Below are positions 54,401-55,261 of a stretch of DNA of 64,000 nucleotides, piece after piece; positions within the stretch are counted from its first letter, which is position 1; each line of letters begins with the position of its first letter. Position numbers and translations under genes: made by a program. The notes below the pieces were generated by a model that was given only the letters and a program-made list of their open reading frames with translations, was not told where the DNA came from and ran no database searches. The DNA comes from Pachypanchax playfairii (lineage: Eukaryota > Chordata > Actinopteri > Cyprinodontiformes > Aplocheilidae). Location of the stretch: positions 187,308-251,307 of the forward strand of contig SSNP01000145.1 in the NCBI GenBank assembly GCA_006937955.1, in the 5' to 3' direction.

Positions 54401-54476
54401 ACATTCTCTCCTTTTTTTCTTTCTTCTCTTTCCTGCTTCCTTCCCTCTCTTTGTCCTTTTTCATCAGATTAAACAT
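3343..54476 (-). CDS. myo18a: myo18a (unconventional myosin-XVIIIa), 5' part of gene, 13 coding exons
   Basis: Gene-level entry; the exons are listed separately. Joined in order 54476 to 3343 they give 866 codons without a stop, and every junction keeps phase with GT donors and AG acceptors. Domain order is K/E-rich N-terminus (1-60), Ser-rich linker, PDZ (about 226-316), short linker, then myosin motor from about 405. The nucleotide loop is GKSGSGKT, switch I reads NTNASRFS and switch II reads DTPGFQ, departures from canonical NxNSSRFG and DIxGFE that are typical of class XVIII. Known for the family: weak or no ATPase, actin and GOLPH3 binding, Golgi and actomyosin organisation. The motor remainder, coiled coil and stop codon are left of the window. 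Introns range from 124 bp to 15 kb; the large ones are filled with transposons. Teleosts often have two paralogues (aa/ab) and I cannot tell which this is. Confidence 0.95.
3430..4212. other. Intron, nothing recognised
   Basis: AT-rich unique-looking sequence between exon 13 and the LINE. Confidence 0.5.
4213..6806 (+). mobile_element. Non-LTR retrotransposon (LINE), degenerate, endonuclease to reverse transcriptase
   Basis: Translating across several frameshifts gives, in order: endonuclease end ([20 protein letters not shown], then [17 protein letters not shown] and TWHQDTLG), a linker ([19 protein letters not shown]), reverse transcriptase pieces ([41 protein letters not shown] near 5997) and a C-terminal region (6202-6723). 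GDFN is changed to GGFN. It ends near the GATGGATGG tail at 6800. A common fish LINE; I do not assign a clade firmly. Several stops, so dead. It lies in the exon 12-13 intron. Confidence 0.85.
6202..6723 (+). pseudogene. LINE C-terminal open frame
   Basis: The longest open piece of the LINE at 4213-6806 (173 codons). Contains [59 protein letters not shown] and [17 protein letters not shown], the recurrent C-terminal part of a fish LINE polyprotein, downstream of the reverse transcriptase. Not a host gene. Confidence 0.8.
6940..7555. mobile_element. TTAA-flanked piggyBac-like MITE, 616 bp
   Basis: TTAA at 6936-6939 and 7556-7559 with perfect inverted ends CTCATTCAGTGCCA and TGGCACTGAATGAG. 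The interior has GACGTCTATAGACGTC (perfect 16-bp palindrome, 7524-7539). No coding. TTAA duplication points to piggyBac machinery (inference). A terminal fragment of the same family is at 46088-46138. Confidence 0.8.
7556..7966. other. Intron between two TTAA elements, nothing recognised
   Basis: AT-rich sequence without coding or clear repeats. Confidence 0.5.
8095..9169. mobile_element. Inner TTAA-flanked MITE, 1075 bp
   Basis: TTAA at 8091-8094 and 9170-9173, with identical 14-bp inverted ends AGAGCAACTCACCC and GGGTGAGTTGCTCT. Lies entirely inside the element 7971-9881 and contains an L2 3' end. The interior has a repeated phrase ATATAACGTCTATAAATYAC at 8275 and 8476. Confidence 0.75.
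8897..9070 (+). mobile_element. L2-type LINE 3' end
   Basis: Reverse complement of 44380-44559: poly(A), then TGATACACTTGATGTATCAG, GGAGTCCAGTTTAATTCC on the other strand, and AAAGCGTCTGCTAAATGACA with a (GTA)n tail at 9051-9070. A 5'-truncated copy of the LINE at 44380-45077. It sits inside two nested TTAA elements. Confidence 0.85.
10044..10236 (-). CDS. myo18a: myo18a coding exon 12: switch II region
   Basis: 193 nt; with two carried bases it gives 65 codons (773-837). Begins [20 protein letters not shown] and continues [26 protein letters not shown] occupies switch II (canonical DIxGFE), so the conserved Glu is Gln. Then come the relay-helix equivalents [20 protein letters not shown] and [10 protein letters not shown]. 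The acceptor is TGTTTTTCAG; the donor GTGCAC is non-ideal but the next exon is in phase. Confidence 0.95.
10237..11557. other. Intron between exons 11 and 12, AT-rich
   Basis: Contains only the short tandem duplication at 11043-11097. No other coding. Confidence 0.6.
11043..11097. repeat. Short tandem duplication, two units
   Basis: CAACTTGAGGAGGAGGGGCC followed by AAGCTG occurs twice with a period of about 31 bp. Between exons 11 and 12. Confidence 0.85.
11558..11648 (-). CDS. myo18a: myo18a coding exon 11
   Basis: 91 nt; with one carried base it gives 30 codons plus two bases (743-772). Translates as [20 protein letters not shown] then [10 protein letters not shown], matching the motor helix where canonical myosins read ALAKxIYxRLFxWLVxxIN. 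The acceptor is CTGTCTTCAG and the donor GTAAAA. Confidence 0.94.
11719..12876. mobile_element. TTAA-type element containing an open frame
   Basis: The left end follows TTAA (11715-11718) with AGGGACTATAAGGAAGTT; the right end, reverse complemented, AGGGACAATAAGGAGGTT, preceded by TTAG in place of TTAA. The interior has a (G)13 run at 12191 and a minus-strand frame (12068-12724). In the intron between exons 10 and 11. Confidence 0.65.
12068..12724 (-). CDS. Transposon-associated open frame, function unknown
   Basis: 218 codons. A central basic stretch reads [20 protein letters not shown], then [20 protein letters not shown] and [14 protein letters not shown]. The RSRVNIGxAYxxWxxLRE...LxSFLL pattern recurs in fish repeat-encoded proteins and could be a small DNA-binding helix domain (inference). 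The C-terminal third after about residue 150 looks unrelated. It lies inside the TTAA-type element, so it is likely element-derived rather than a host gene. No further exon was found. Confidence 0.35.
   Translation of the reverse strand: MLLLAKAAEPEVEALRTRRELLQAPATLQPEKKKKPRVFTSMTKRAKLKSDQRRQRSRVNIGSAYENWKMLRESLSMGKDPQLESFLLKSDCFASVPSESSSQEEDLWLITPVAHLAARVEKSFFRSCRMVTVYPDPVLSRAYSKIVFSGVFRVLIPVLSPGLPSMPLYLLLCVPPPPELCETRRHHPNLSLCLHLPAQISKLLILILFSTMIKLRAI
12985..13155 (-). CDS. myo18a: myo18a coding exon 10
   Basis: 171 nt, codons 686-742 with one base carried at each side. Reads [20 protein letters not shown], then [17 protein letters not shown] and a less conserved Ser-rich stretch ([18 protein letters not shown]). 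The Ser-rich loop follows the segment equivalent to the myosin loop around the HO linker and is typical of MYO18A. The acceptor is TTCCCTATAG and the donor GTAAGA. Tc1 copy A sits 229 bp upstream (13384). Confidence 0.94.
13384..14985 (+). mobile_element. Tc1 transposon copy A, complete
   Basis: 1602 bp flanked by TA on both sides (13382-13383 and 14986-14987). It has 200-bp terminal inverted repeats (13384-13583 and 14786-14985). Each repeat holds two direct repeats of core AAGTATTTRGTCA (outer 13397-13409, inner 13571-13583), which is the IR/DR layout known from Sleeping Beauty-like Tc1 elements. A TATAAAAG box at 13696-13703 precedes the transposase. It lies in the intron between exons 9 and 10, antisense to myo18a. 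Confidence 0.95.
13747..14769 (+). CDS. Tc1 transposase, copy A, intact
   Basis: 340 residues from ATG to TGA. The N-terminal paired-like DNA-binding region has two helix-turn-helix parts (about 1-120, including [20 protein letters not shown] and [14 protein letters not shown]). The catalytic domain has D in [13 protein letters not shown] in [10 protein letters not shown] and E in DLNPIENLW with 34 residues between the last two (DD34E). It catalyses cut-and-paste transposition into TA. No stop or frameshift. It has Pro where copies B-D have Arg in the NLPxSGAPR stretch, so a GRPR-like hook may be altered. Function in vivo is not shown by sequence. Confidence 0.95.
   Translation: MAKTKELSKDTRNKIVDLHQAGKTESAIGKQLGVKKSTVGAIIRKWKTYKTTDNLPPSGAPRKISPRGVKMITRTVSKNPRTTRRDLVNDLQRAGTKVTKATISNTLRRQGLKSCSARRVPLLKPGHVQARLRFAREHLDDPEEDWENIIWSDETKIELFGRNSTCRVWRGKNAELDPKNTIPTVKHGGGNIMLWGCFSARGPGRLIRVKERMNGAMYRKILSENLLPSARALKMRRGWVFQHDNDPKHTARATKEWLRKKHFKVLEWPSQSPDLNPIENLWRELKVRVAQRQPQNITALEEICMEEWAKIPATVCENLVKTYRKRLTSVIANKGYITKY
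14988..15439. other. Intron, nothing recognised
   Basis: Between Tc1 copy A and the X-box repeat. Confidence 0.5.
15440..16140 (+). repeat. Degenerate tandem repeat (about 273 bp) with X-box motifs
   Basis: About two and a half units. Shared phrases: GTTGCCATGGTAACCCA at 15492, 15766 (one change) and 16110, and AGCTCACCAGGTGTGTTTGA at 15603 and 15876. Each unit has two CCATGG-centred motifs. In the intron between exons 9 and 10. Confidence 0.75.
15492..15505. promoter_or_regulatory. RFX X-box-like site, first of a cluster
   Basis: GTTGCCATGGTAAC fits the RFX X-box consensus (GTHNYYATRRNAAC) in full and is nearly palindromic. Also complete at 16110-16123. One or two mismatches at 15634-15647, 15766-15779 and 15906-15919. 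Binding is inferred from the motif only. Confidence 0.45.
16141..17482. other. Intron with a decayed transposon end
   Basis: 16880-17055 ends in TTTTTCACACCACTGAG, resembling the terminus of a DNA transposon; the rest has a (GAT)n tract near 17187 and no coding. Confidence 0.4.
17483..17680 (+). mobile_element. tRNA-derived SINE, second type
   Basis: Starts GGGCGCCCATGGTCTAATGG with an A box (TGGTCTAATGG) and has a B box GGTTTGATCCCC near 17535. The tail is CCCAGGGATGGGTTAAATGC, ending in an A-rich run near 17680. The tRNA-like head is a SINE promoter, not a functional tRNA: no acceptor stem pairing is seen. In the intron between exons 9 and 10. Confidence 0.75.
17970..18114 (-). CDS. myo18a: myo18a coding exon 9
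   Basis: 145 nt, codons 638-685 plus one base. Reads [20 protein letters not shown], then [20 protein letters not shown] and LGAAGATK. It matches the motor region where canonical myosins have ALxxLGFxxEExxxIWxILAAILHLGN. The donor is GTAGGC. The acceptor (CATTTTAAG) has a poor pyrimidine tract, but reading phase and homology support it. Confidence 0.93.
18386..18545 (+). mobile_element. SINE-like repeat, GGCGGCACGGTGG type
   Basis: Head GGCGGCACGGTGGTGCAGTG followed by GGTCCTGGGTTAGAAACC (B box region) and the body GCATGAAGTTTGTGTGTTTC. It is a very common fish repeat with a tRNA-like head. It continues into the (GT)n tract at 18556. A decayed copy is at 28158-28320. Confidence 0.65.
18556..18632. 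repeat. (GT)n-rich microsatellite
   Basis: Imperfect GT tract with several interruptions, following the SINE-like repeat. Confidence 0.9.
19035..19098 (-). CDS. myo18a: myo18a coding exon 8 (mini-exon)
   Basis: 64 nt; with two carried bases it gives 22 codons (616-637): [20 protein letters not shown] then SK. It closely resembles the MYO18A motor segment RTELHLNxLAENNxFGI. The acceptor is ATCTTCTAG and the donor GTAAGC; ends in phase 0. The solo LTR lies in the intron upstream (19447-20091). Confidence 0.94.
19325..19402. repeat. (ATTCT)n microsatellite
   Basis: About 15 perfect units of ATTCT. The same pentamer forms the LINE tail at 46932-46972, so this may be the relic of a LINE tail. 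Confidence 0.95.
19447..20091 (+). mobile_element. Solo LTR of an LTR retrotransposon
   Basis: 645 bp starting TGTCAGG and ending CCTAACA, bounded by the 5-bp direct repeat CAGGT (19442-19446 and 20092-20096), as expected for a target-site duplication. Inside are a TATA-like TATTTAA (19766-19772) and a poly(A) signal-like ATTAAA (20013-20018). No internal coding region or second LTR is present, so it is a solo LTR left by recombination. It resembles fish gypsy-type LTRs. It lies in the intron between exons 7 and 8; plus orientation assigned from TATA and poly(A) signals. Confidence 0.85.
20808..20908 (-). CDS. myo18a: myo18a coding exon 7
   Basis: 101 nt, codons 583-615 plus two bases. Translates as [20 protein letters not shown] then [13 protein letters not shown]. 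This is the myosin segment with the exon pattern YLLEKSRV-x-Q-ERNFHIFYxLLAG, in its MYO18A form. The acceptor is TTGTTTAG and the donor GTAACC. Confidence 0.95.
21033..21175 (-). CDS. myo18a: myo18a coding exon 6: switch I region
   Basis: 143 nt; with the carried G it gives 48 codons (535-582). Reads [20 protein letters not shown], then [28 protein letters not shown] occupies the switch I position (canonical NxNSSRFG), so the second Ser is Ala and the Gly is Ser. The acceptor is TTGTGAAACAG and the donor GTAACA. The intron to exon 7 is only 124 bp, the shortest here. Confidence 0.96.
21340..23400 (+). mobile_element. LINE (Rex1/L2-like) fragment, split by a MITE
   Basis: Order of recognisable pieces: [47 protein letters not shown] (endonuclease GDFN), [37 protein letters not shown]; then a 215-bp insertion (22562-22776); then [20 protein letters not shown] and [15 protein letters not shown]; then a jump over most of the reverse transcriptase to a C-terminal piece ([20 protein letters not shown], then [11 protein letters not shown]). 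Frameshifted and internally deleted. Antisense to myo18a. Confidence 0.8.
22562..22776. mobile_element. MITE inside the LINE at 21340
   Basis: About 215 bp with inverted ends TGTTTACATGCTGTCAAT (left) and, on the other strand, TGTTTACATGCAGTCAAT (right), one mismatch in 18. Interior short inverted pieces repeat TGTTTACATG. LINE homology is interrupted at these points. Superfamily not determined; no clear target duplication. Confidence 0.7.
23401..23936. other. Intron, pyrimidine-rich, possibly repeat-derived
   Basis: T/C-rich stretch 23440-23560 following the LINE 3' end; no domain recognised. Confidence 0.4.
23939..24722. mobile_element. Tigger/pogo-like nonautonomous element
   Basis: 784 bp, TA on both sides (23937-23938 and 24723-24724). 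Left end CAGTGATGCCTCACTTATCG; right end, read on the minus strand, CAGTGATCCCTCACTACTTC. These are typical of Tigger-type elements with CGCGAA-rich subterminal sequence. No transposase coding was recognised; the open frames inside are short. It lies in the intron between exons 5 and 6. Confidence 0.75.
24725..25194. other. Intron flank of exon 5, nothing recognised
   Basis: AT-rich. Confidence 0.5.
25195..25405 (-). CDS. myo18a: myo18a coding exon 5: P-loop exon
   Basis: 211 nt, codons 465-534 plus one base. Begins [20 protein letters not shown] and contains the nucleotide-binding P-loop as [11 protein letters not shown]. Canonical myosins have GESGAGKT, so Glu is Lys and Ala is Ser here. 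The conserved Lys-Thr of the Walker A motif is kept. The acceptor is CACAATCAG and the donor GTAAGC. Phase 1 at the end is completed by exon 6. Confidence 0.96.
25406..26239. other. Intron upstream of exon 5, nothing recognised
   Basis: No coding or repeat identified before the LINE relic at 26240. Confidence 0.45.
26240..27130 (+). mobile_element. Older copy of the same LINE type as at 4213
   Basis: Readable pieces match the endonuclease-to-linker region of the LINE at 4213-6806: [20 protein letters not shown] (26409 onward), the [12 protein letters not shown] region, [20 protein letters not shown] and [20 protein letters not shown]. Many stops and indels; only the endonuclease and linker remain. 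Intron between exons 4 and 5. Confidence 0.7.
27489..27665 (-). CDS. myo18a: myo18a coding exon 4: start of motor domain
   Basis: 177 nt, 59 codons (406-464) in phase 0 at both ends. Contains [20 protein letters not shown] and [15 protein letters not shown], the conserved myosin-head start (L-NE-SVL-L--RY, then IYTY-G--LV--NP). The acceptor is ATGTGTAG and the donor GTGAGT. A shorter open frame on the other strand is a shadow. Confidence 0.95.
28158..28320 (+). mobile_element. Decayed SINE-like repeat, same type as at 18386
   Basis: Shares GGCAGCACTGCTGCCTTGCA, TTTCTGCATGGAGTTTGCA and ACATGCATGTTAGGTTAAAT with the copy at 18386-18545, with many substitutions. Orientation plus, antisense to myo18a, between exons 3 and 4. 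Confidence 0.55.
28518..28624 (-). CDS. myo18a: myo18a coding exon 3: linker/SH3-like region
   Basis: 107 nt; with the carried base it gives 36 codons (370-405): [20 protein letters not shown] then [16 protein letters not shown]. The VDEDD(I/V)EK acidic end is characteristic of MYO18A just before the motor. The acceptor is TTTGCAG and the donor a consensus GTAAGT. Ends in phase 0. It lies at the 3' edge of the largest intron. Confidence 0.94.
28625..29412. other. Intron, nothing recognised
   Basis: The 3' end of the 15 kb intron upstream of exon 3; includes short inverted phrase CTTATCTATGGTTGAGCATAGATAAG at 29243-29268 only (12-bp arms). Confidence 0.5.
29413..29590 (+). mobile_element. Tc1-like relic, one end
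   Basis: After TA the sequence CAGTACTCTGCAAAAGTTTT resembles the terminus of a different fish Tc1 family (CAGTACTGTGCAAAAG type). Only one end and about 180 bp of body remain, just left of Tc1 copy B. Confidence 0.55.
29699..31300 (-). mobile_element. Tc1 transposon copy B, complete
   Basis: 1602 bp, TA on both sides (29697-29698 and 31301-31302), same family as copy A but in the opposite orientation and therefore sense with myo18a. Termini and IR/DR layout match copy A. It lies in the 15 kb intron between exons 2 and 3, 1489 bp from copy C, with which it forms a long inverted pair. Confidence 0.95.
29915..30937 (-). CDS. Tc1 transposase, copy B, intact
   Basis: 340 residues, uninterrupted, with the DD34E triad intact (WSDE, QHDND, NPIE). 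It differs from copy A by Arg in NLPRSGAPR and from copies A, C and D by Arg in [10 protein letters not shown] (Lys in the others). The only copy whose open frame is in the same direction as myo18a transcription, so its coding strand appears in myo18a pre-mRNA. Confidence 0.95.
   Translation of the reverse strand: MAKTKELSKDTRNKIVDLHQAGKTESAIGKQLGVKKSTVGAIIRKWKTYKTTDNLPRSGAPRKISPRGVKMITRTVSKNPRTTRRDLVNDLQRAGTKVTKATISNTLRRQGLKSCSARRVPLLKPGHVQARLRFAREHLDDPEEDWENIIWSDETKIELFGRNSTCRVWRGKNAELDPKNTIPTVKHGGGNIMLWGCFSARGPGRLIRVRERMNGAMYRKILSENLLPSARALKMRRGWVFQHDNDPKHTARATKEWLRKKHFKVLEWPSQSPDLNPIENLWRELKVRVAQRQPQNITALEEICMEEWAKIPATVCENLVKTYRKRLTSVIANKGYITKY
31414..31640 (-). pseudogene. LINE C-terminal fragment
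   Basis: The minus strand reads [60 protein letters not shown]. The pattern YGxxLW-YKQ-xLxKLxVAYND-xRxLLKxPRW-SAS-MF is common at the end of fish LINE reverse transcriptases. It abuts Tc1 copy B on the left and the hAT remnant on the right. Confidence 0.7.
32183..32475 (+). mobile_element. tRNA-derived SINE
   Basis: The head GGGCGGCTGTGGCTCAGTGG carries a pol III A box (TGGCTCAGTGG), followed by a B box-like GGATCGATCCC at 32239-32249. Then come a conserved body with CCTTGGGCAAGACACTGAAC and an end GTGAAAGCGCTTTGAGTGG followed by CATTTACCATTTACC. The pattern fits SINEs known from cichlids and other percomorphs (AFC type); the family name is inference. Inserted in the hAT remnant. Confidence 0.8.
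32790..34391 (+). mobile_element. Tc1 transposon copy C, complete, inserted into a hAT remnant
   Basis: 1602 bp, TA on both sides (32788-32789 and 34392-34393). Sequence to the right continues as hAT-type transposase coding (minus strand) and the hAT-like terminal repeats lie further out on both sides (31682 and 34638), so this Tc1 jumped into an older hAT copy. The ends match copies A and B. Confidence 0.95.
33153..34175 (+). CDS. Tc1 transposase, copy C, intact
   Basis: 340 residues with full DD34E triad. The distinguishing change is Cys for Arg in LKVCVAQRQ just after the catalytic Glu. Otherwise it equals the apparent family consensus in the N-terminal domain. In-frame start and stop. 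Whether the Cys affects activity is unknown. Confidence 0.95.
   Translation: MAKTKELSKDTRNKIVDLHQAGKTESAIGKQLGVKKSTVGAIIRKWKTYKTTDNLPRSGAPRKISPRGVKMITRTVSKNPRTTRRDLVNDLQRAGTKVTKATISNTLRRQGLKSCSARRVPLLKPGHVQARLRFAREHLDDPEEDWENIIWSDETKIELFGRNSTCRVWRGKNAELDPKNTIPTVKHGGGNIMLWGCFSARGPGRLIRVKERMNGAMYRKILSENLLPSARALKMRRGWVFQHDNDPKHTARATKEWLRKKHFKVLEWPSQSPDLNPIENLWRELKVCVAQRQPQNITALEEICMEEWAKIPATVCENLVKTYRKRLTSVIANKGYITKY
34392..34572 (-). pseudogene. hAT-family transposase fragment (ZBED-like)
   Basis: The minus strand reads [40 protein letters not shown] and LSCPEIRRN. [19 protein letters not shown] is the conserved motif of hAT/ZBED transposases in the RNase H-like domain. The frame is cut at 34392 by insertion of Tc1 copy C; I did not recover the remainder on the other side. 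Confidence 0.8.
35096..35653 (-). pseudogene. LINE reverse transcriptase core fragment
   Basis: 185 codons: [20 protein letters not shown], then [20 protein letters not shown] (motif B region), [12 protein letters not shown] (catalytic FADD, motif C), [20 protein letters not shown] and [14 protein letters not shown]. Part of the LINE at 34720-39170. Upstream, about 130 bp of the palm domain including motif A is missing. Confidence 0.88.
36010..36510 (+). repeat. Dispersed repeat, copy 1 (second copy at 51756)
   Basis: About 500 bp almost identical to 51756-52745 apart from the minisatellite there. Starts TAGCCTGACCAATCAGATCC, with a 10-bp stem hairpin (36029-36038 with 36048-36057). Contains an open frame [20 protein letters not shown], then [20 protein letters not shown], of unknown nature. 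Here the TACCATTACGGCTC word occurs once only. Confidence 0.8.
36507..36749 (-). pseudogene. PIF/Harbinger-like transposase N-terminal fragment
   Basis: 80 codons beginning [20 protein letters not shown] and including [20 protein letters not shown] and LLEPHI, the recurrent N-terminus of fish HARBI1-like transposases. The DDE catalytic part is not present downstream, so it is a fragment. It lies in the block nested in the LINE. Confidence 0.7.
39171..39759. other. Intron between two LINEs, nothing firm
   Basis: Short open frames only. Confidence 0.45.
39760..40235 (+). pseudogene. R2-like LINE C-terminal part with restriction-like endonuclease, 5' truncated
   Basis: Frame from about 39760: [60 protein letters not shown], then [20 protein letters not shown] and [38 protein letters not shown] fits the PD...(D/E)xK core of the endonuclease at the C-terminus of R2/R4/Hero-type elements. 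The upstream reverse transcriptase and zinc finger are absent. An AT-rich pentamer tail follows at 40325. Confidence 0.75.
40325..40400. repeat. (TATTA)n microsatellite
   Basis: About 15 units of TATTA, one unit with a C change (TACAT). It follows the end of the LINE fragment at 39760-40235 and may have grown from its 3' tail. Confidence 0.95.
40401..40480 (+). mobile_element. hAT-type MITE end, fragment
   Basis: TAGGGGTGTAACGGTTCACG followed by GAACCGTTCAGTTCAGCCC; AGGGGTGTAACGGTTC is a recurrent fish hAT terminus. The other end was not found before Tc1 copy D. Confidence 0.5.
40598..42200 (+). mobile_element. Tc1 transposon copy D, complete
   Basis: 1603 bp, TA on both sides (40596-40597 and 42201-42202). 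Terminal repeats match the other copies; one base longer because of a longer A run after the left terminus. It lies in the 15 kb intron, directly between a decayed hAT-type end (40400s) and the DD36E element that starts 113 bp further on. Confidence 0.95.
40962..41984 (+). CDS. Tc1 transposase, copy D, full length with changes near catalytic Asp
   Basis: 340 residues, uninterrupted. Three substitutions distinguish it: Thr for Ala in KVTKTTISN (DNA-binding region), Gly for Glu directly after the first catalytic Asp ([10 protein letters not shown] instead of WSDET), and Tyr for Cys in EEIYMEEW. The triad residues remain. The Gly next to the catalytic Asp makes this the intact copy most likely to be impaired (inference). 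Confidence 0.93.
   Translation: MAKTKELSKDTRNKIVDLHQAGKTESAIGKQLGVKKSTVGAIIRKWKTYKTTDNLPRSGAPRKISPRGVKMITRTVSKNPRTTRRDLVNDLQRAGTKVTKTTISNTLRRQGLKSCSARRVPLLKPGHVQARLRFAREHLDDPEEDWENIIWSDGTKIELFGRNSTCRVWRGKNAELDPKNTIPTVKHGGGNIMLWGCFSARGPGRLIRVKERMNGAMYRKILSENLLPSARALKMRRGWVFQHDNDPKHTARATKEWLRKKHFKVLEWPSQSPDLNPIENLWRELKVRVAQRQPQNITALEEIYMEEWAKIPATVCENLVKTYRKRLTSVIANKGYITKY
42313..43533 (+). mobile_element. Tc1-related element with DD36E transposase (Incomer-like), nearly complete
   Basis: 1221 bp, TA on both sides (42311-42312 and 43534-43535). Terminal inverted repeats start CACTCACCGGCCACTTTAT on the left and end CCGGTGAGTG on the right, much shorter than those of the other Tc1 family here. 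Catalytic spacing of 36 residues matches the DD36E group described as Incomer; that assignment rests on my residue count. It lies in the 15 kb intron. Confidence 0.9.
42461..43501 (+). pseudogene. DD36E Tc1-type transposase with one premature stop
   Basis: One reading frame of 346 codons plus final stop, interrupted only by TAA at 42872-42874 (codon 138). N-terminal helix-turn-helix part: [40 protein letters not shown]. Catalytic Asp in [11 protein letters not shown], second Asp in [10 protein letters not shown], Glu in [12 protein letters not shown], with 36 residues between the last two. No other frameshift was seen, so decay is at an early stage. TAA most probably arose from a Gln codon by a C-to-T change (inference). 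Confidence 0.92.
43691..43778 (-). CDS. myo18a: myo18a coding exon 2: linker before the motor
   Basis: 88 nt, codons 341-369 plus one base. Translates as [20 protein letters not shown] then LVHKEGFSL, matching the MYO18A segment after the PDZ, equivalent to the SH3-like start of the myosin head. The acceptor is CTTTCAG and the donor is GTGAGA. It starts in phase 0 after exon 1 and ends in phase 1, which exon 3 completes as an Ala codon. It is isolated between a 9.7 kb and a 15.1 kb intron. Confidence 0.93.
44380..45077 (-). mobile_element. L2-type LINE, 5' truncated, with assembly gap
   Basis: The minus strand gives a reverse transcriptase fragment in one frame: [40 protein letters not shown] (motif A), [20 protein letters not shown] (motif B), [17 protein letters not shown] (YADD) and [11 protein letters not shown]. 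Then an N run (44560-44569) and a poly(T) tract in the assembly, then an L2-like 3' end with AAAGCGTCTGCTAAATGACA (minus strand) and a (TAG)n tail at 44370-44393. Between exons 1 and 2. Confidence 0.85.
44560..44569. other. Assembly gap (10 Ns)
   Basis: Ten N next to a 19-base T run inside the L2 LINE. The gap was probably caused by the homopolymer, so the true length of the tract is unknown. Confidence 0.99.
45078..46087. other. Intron, nothing firm
   Basis: AT-rich. A short direct repeat AAACCAGTTTGATCTNGTGAATGA occurs at 45380 and 45410. Confidence 0.45.
46088..46138. mobile_element. Terminal fragment of the MITE family at 6940
   Basis: CTGGCACTGAGGGGGATATG through TGGCACTGAATGAGTTAA is the reverse complement of 6936-6986. 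It directly abuts the LINE fragment starting at 46140. Confidence 0.75.
46140..46975 (+). mobile_element. LINE 3' part (Rex1/L2-like) with (ATTCT)n tail
   Basis: Pieces of the C-terminus: [79 protein letters not shown], then [11 protein letters not shown], across frameshifts. Followed by a 3' UTR ending TTGTGGGACAATAAAGGATT and an (ATTCT)n tail at 46932-46972. Same broad LINE type as at 21340. Confidence 0.8.
47063..47350. mobile_element. Repeat related to outer MITE 7971-9881
   Basis: Begins after TTAA (47059-47062) with AGAGGCCATTTCACAAAG. It then matches, in reverse orientation, the 9300-9881 part of the element at 7971 (TGTGGTTATTTCTTAAGTAT; CTTAGATTGGCTAACAAACT). It runs into another repeat near 47355. 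Confidence 0.7.
47355..47745. mobile_element. MITE with ACACTCTCAGAAATAGAGG terminus
   Basis: The right end reads GTACCTCTATTTCTGAGAGTGT; the left end has a related but diverged ACCCCCAAGAAAGGTACAAA. Its right 180 bp match 62994-63165. Superfamily not determined. Confidence 0.55.
47746..48539. other. Intron, nothing recognised
   Basis: AT-rich with an (AAT)n tract at 48505-48520. Confidence 0.45.
48544..48825. mobile_element. TTAA-type repeat, copy 2, inverted to copy 1
   Basis: Starts after TTAA (48540-48543) with AGGGGTTATGACATC and matches 650-959 in the opposite orientation over nearly its whole length. The far end was not identified. Confidence 0.75.
48871..49431. mobile_element. Second repeat related to outer MITE 7971-9881, both sides present
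   Basis: TTAA (48867-48870) then ATAGGCCATTTCACACAAAT. The far part GAGCTAAAATATTCAACAGA (49394 onward) is the reverse complement of 8011-8030. A shorter version of the 7971-9881 element without its nested insertions, about 560 bp. Confidence 0.7.
50142..50155. promoter_or_regulatory. RFX X-box-like site
   Basis: GTTGCCATGGAAAC is a full match to the X-box consensus, in the first coding intron. A single site outside the tandem repeat. Motif evidence only. Confidence 0.35.
50549..51401. mobile_element. hAT-like nonautonomous element (MITE) with 8-bp target duplication
   Basis: 853 bp with perfect inverted ends of about 20 bp (50549-50568 and 51382-51401; outer bases ATGGGGCGTGG). It is flanked by an exact 8-bp direct repeat ACCTGTTA (50541-50548 and 51402-51409). 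An 8-bp duplication is typical of hAT elements. No transposase. The interior contains a 27-bp tandem repeat (50624-50720) and a cluster of ACGTC and CGCC words (51120-51360). Confidence 0.82.
50624..50720. repeat. 27-bp tandem repeat inside the hAT-like MITE
   Basis: About three and a half units of AACGCCTGGATAACGCCGCC followed by a T and a run of C, the last unit diverged (AATGCCTGGATAGCGC). Period 27 bp. CpG-rich compared with the AT-rich surroundings. Confidence 0.85.
51756..52745 (+). repeat. Dispersed repeat, copy 2, carrying an expanded minisatellite
   Basis: Same element as at 36010-36510, including the hairpin and the open frame beginning [20 protein letters not shown]. It differs by a 20-bp minisatellite (52111-52590) in place of a single unit, and ends near a perfect 19-bp hairpin (52725-52775). 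In the intron between exons 1 and 2. Confidence 0.8.
52111..52590. repeat. 20-bp minisatellite, about 24 units
   Basis: Unit TACCATYACGGCTCTGTGGC, repeated head to tail with variants (T/C at position 7, TCTG/TATG, GTGG/GTAG) and one 6-bp insertion near 52435. Because 20 is not a multiple of 3, the translation repeats every 60 bp as a 20-residue period; long open frames over it (for example 52024-52575) are by-products of the repeat. Confidence 0.95.
52725..52775. repeat. Perfect 19-bp hairpin
   Basis: Arms 52725-52743 and 52757-52775 (CCAGGCCCTCACGTCTTTG and its reverse complement) with a 13-nt loop. Possibly a minimal transposon end pair or recombination product. It sits at the right edge of the repeat at 51756. 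Confidence 0.9.
53457..54476 (-). CDS. myo18a: myo18a coding exon 1: K/E-rich N-terminus and PDZ domain
   Basis: 340 codons from the ATG at 54476-54474, in strong Kozak context (ACCACC before ATG). Begins [10 protein letters not shown] and continues Lys/Glu-rich, then [20 protein letters not shown], a signature of long MYO18A isoforms. A Ser/Thr-rich linker (about 75-175) contains basic KRFSFSQRS. The PDZ domain spans about 226-316, with carboxylate-binding loop FGFSLR at 238-243 and [11 protein letters not shown] further on. The donor (GTAAGC) is at 53456-53451. An acceptor-like TTGTTTGTAG ending at 54507 suggests this exon starts at 54506 with 30 nt of 5' UTR. Short isoforms lacking this exon exist in other vertebrates. 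Identity is secure; the UTR boundary is inferred. Confidence 0.95.
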
Positions 54477-54624
54477 GGTGGTGATGAAAATATGGTTCTA
54501 TATGCCCTACAAACAAGTATCCAAGAGTCAGGGGTGTTGTTGTAACCGAAAGGGACAAATCCCTTGGAGGATAAGAGACAAAGAACAAACTGTTAGAGAC
54601 AAAGAAATTAAATAAACACTGATA

Positions 54625-54659
54625 ATAATAATAATAATAATAATTATAATAATAATAAT
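54625..54659. repeat. (AAT)n microsatellite
   Basis: AAT/TAA trinucleotide tract just upstream of coding exon 1. Confidence 0.9.
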
Positions 54660-55190
54660 TGACCCAAAAGTACATTTTCGGTTTTTAGCCGAAAGACCTA
54701 AATCACAGAAACAACACAGTGACTTCATGAATGAACAGTGCCACCATAAAAAGGGCTGCAGCAGTCAGTTTTGAGATATAAATAAATACTTTCAGTGCTG
54801 TCTGTGCTCAATGGGCGGGATGTAACTGCAGTTACTCTAGACAAACACAGCAACAGTGGTGCTGACCCTGCACCCAACCAGCATTGCCAACTTTGCTATT
54901 TCTAACTTTCCAGACCTCCTTGATGACTGTTTTCTCTAAAAAGTGCTTAGCAACAAATCTGGTGACATTTCTGACAGCATTTACTGCTTTTTGTGAAACT
55001 TTGTCGCCAATATTCTCTGCAGATTACAGACCTGGTTTGTTCTTTCTTGTCACAGAAGCTTGTCTGCACTAGCTGCTAGGGCTAGCTGCATGCAGACATG
55101 GTGCATTCAAGCAACGTTTAAGTACATAGGACATTTAAAACTTCTACCTAAAACTGAAAATAATACCATAAACCATAAATTTCTGTTTAA

Positions 55191-55261
55191 CCTCTTAAGC
55201 CCCAAGCCTGCCGCGGTGAGGCCCTAAGTCCCCCGATTGGGGGACGTTGGGGCTTAAGAGG
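55191..55261. mobile_element. 71-bp TTAA-flanked palindromic mini-element
   Basis: TTAA at 55187-55190 and 55262-55265. The outer arms CCTCTTAAGCCCCAA and TTGGGGCTTAAGAGG are perfect inverted repeats. A second small inverted pair CCCCCGATTGGGGG is in the centre. Transcribed RNA would fold into a long hairpin. Very short for a MITE. Confidence 0.8.

Noticed and set aside
54132..54615. Plus-strand frames of 137 and 121 codons
   Set aside because: Shadows of myo18a coding exon 1, which has clear homology and Kozak context.
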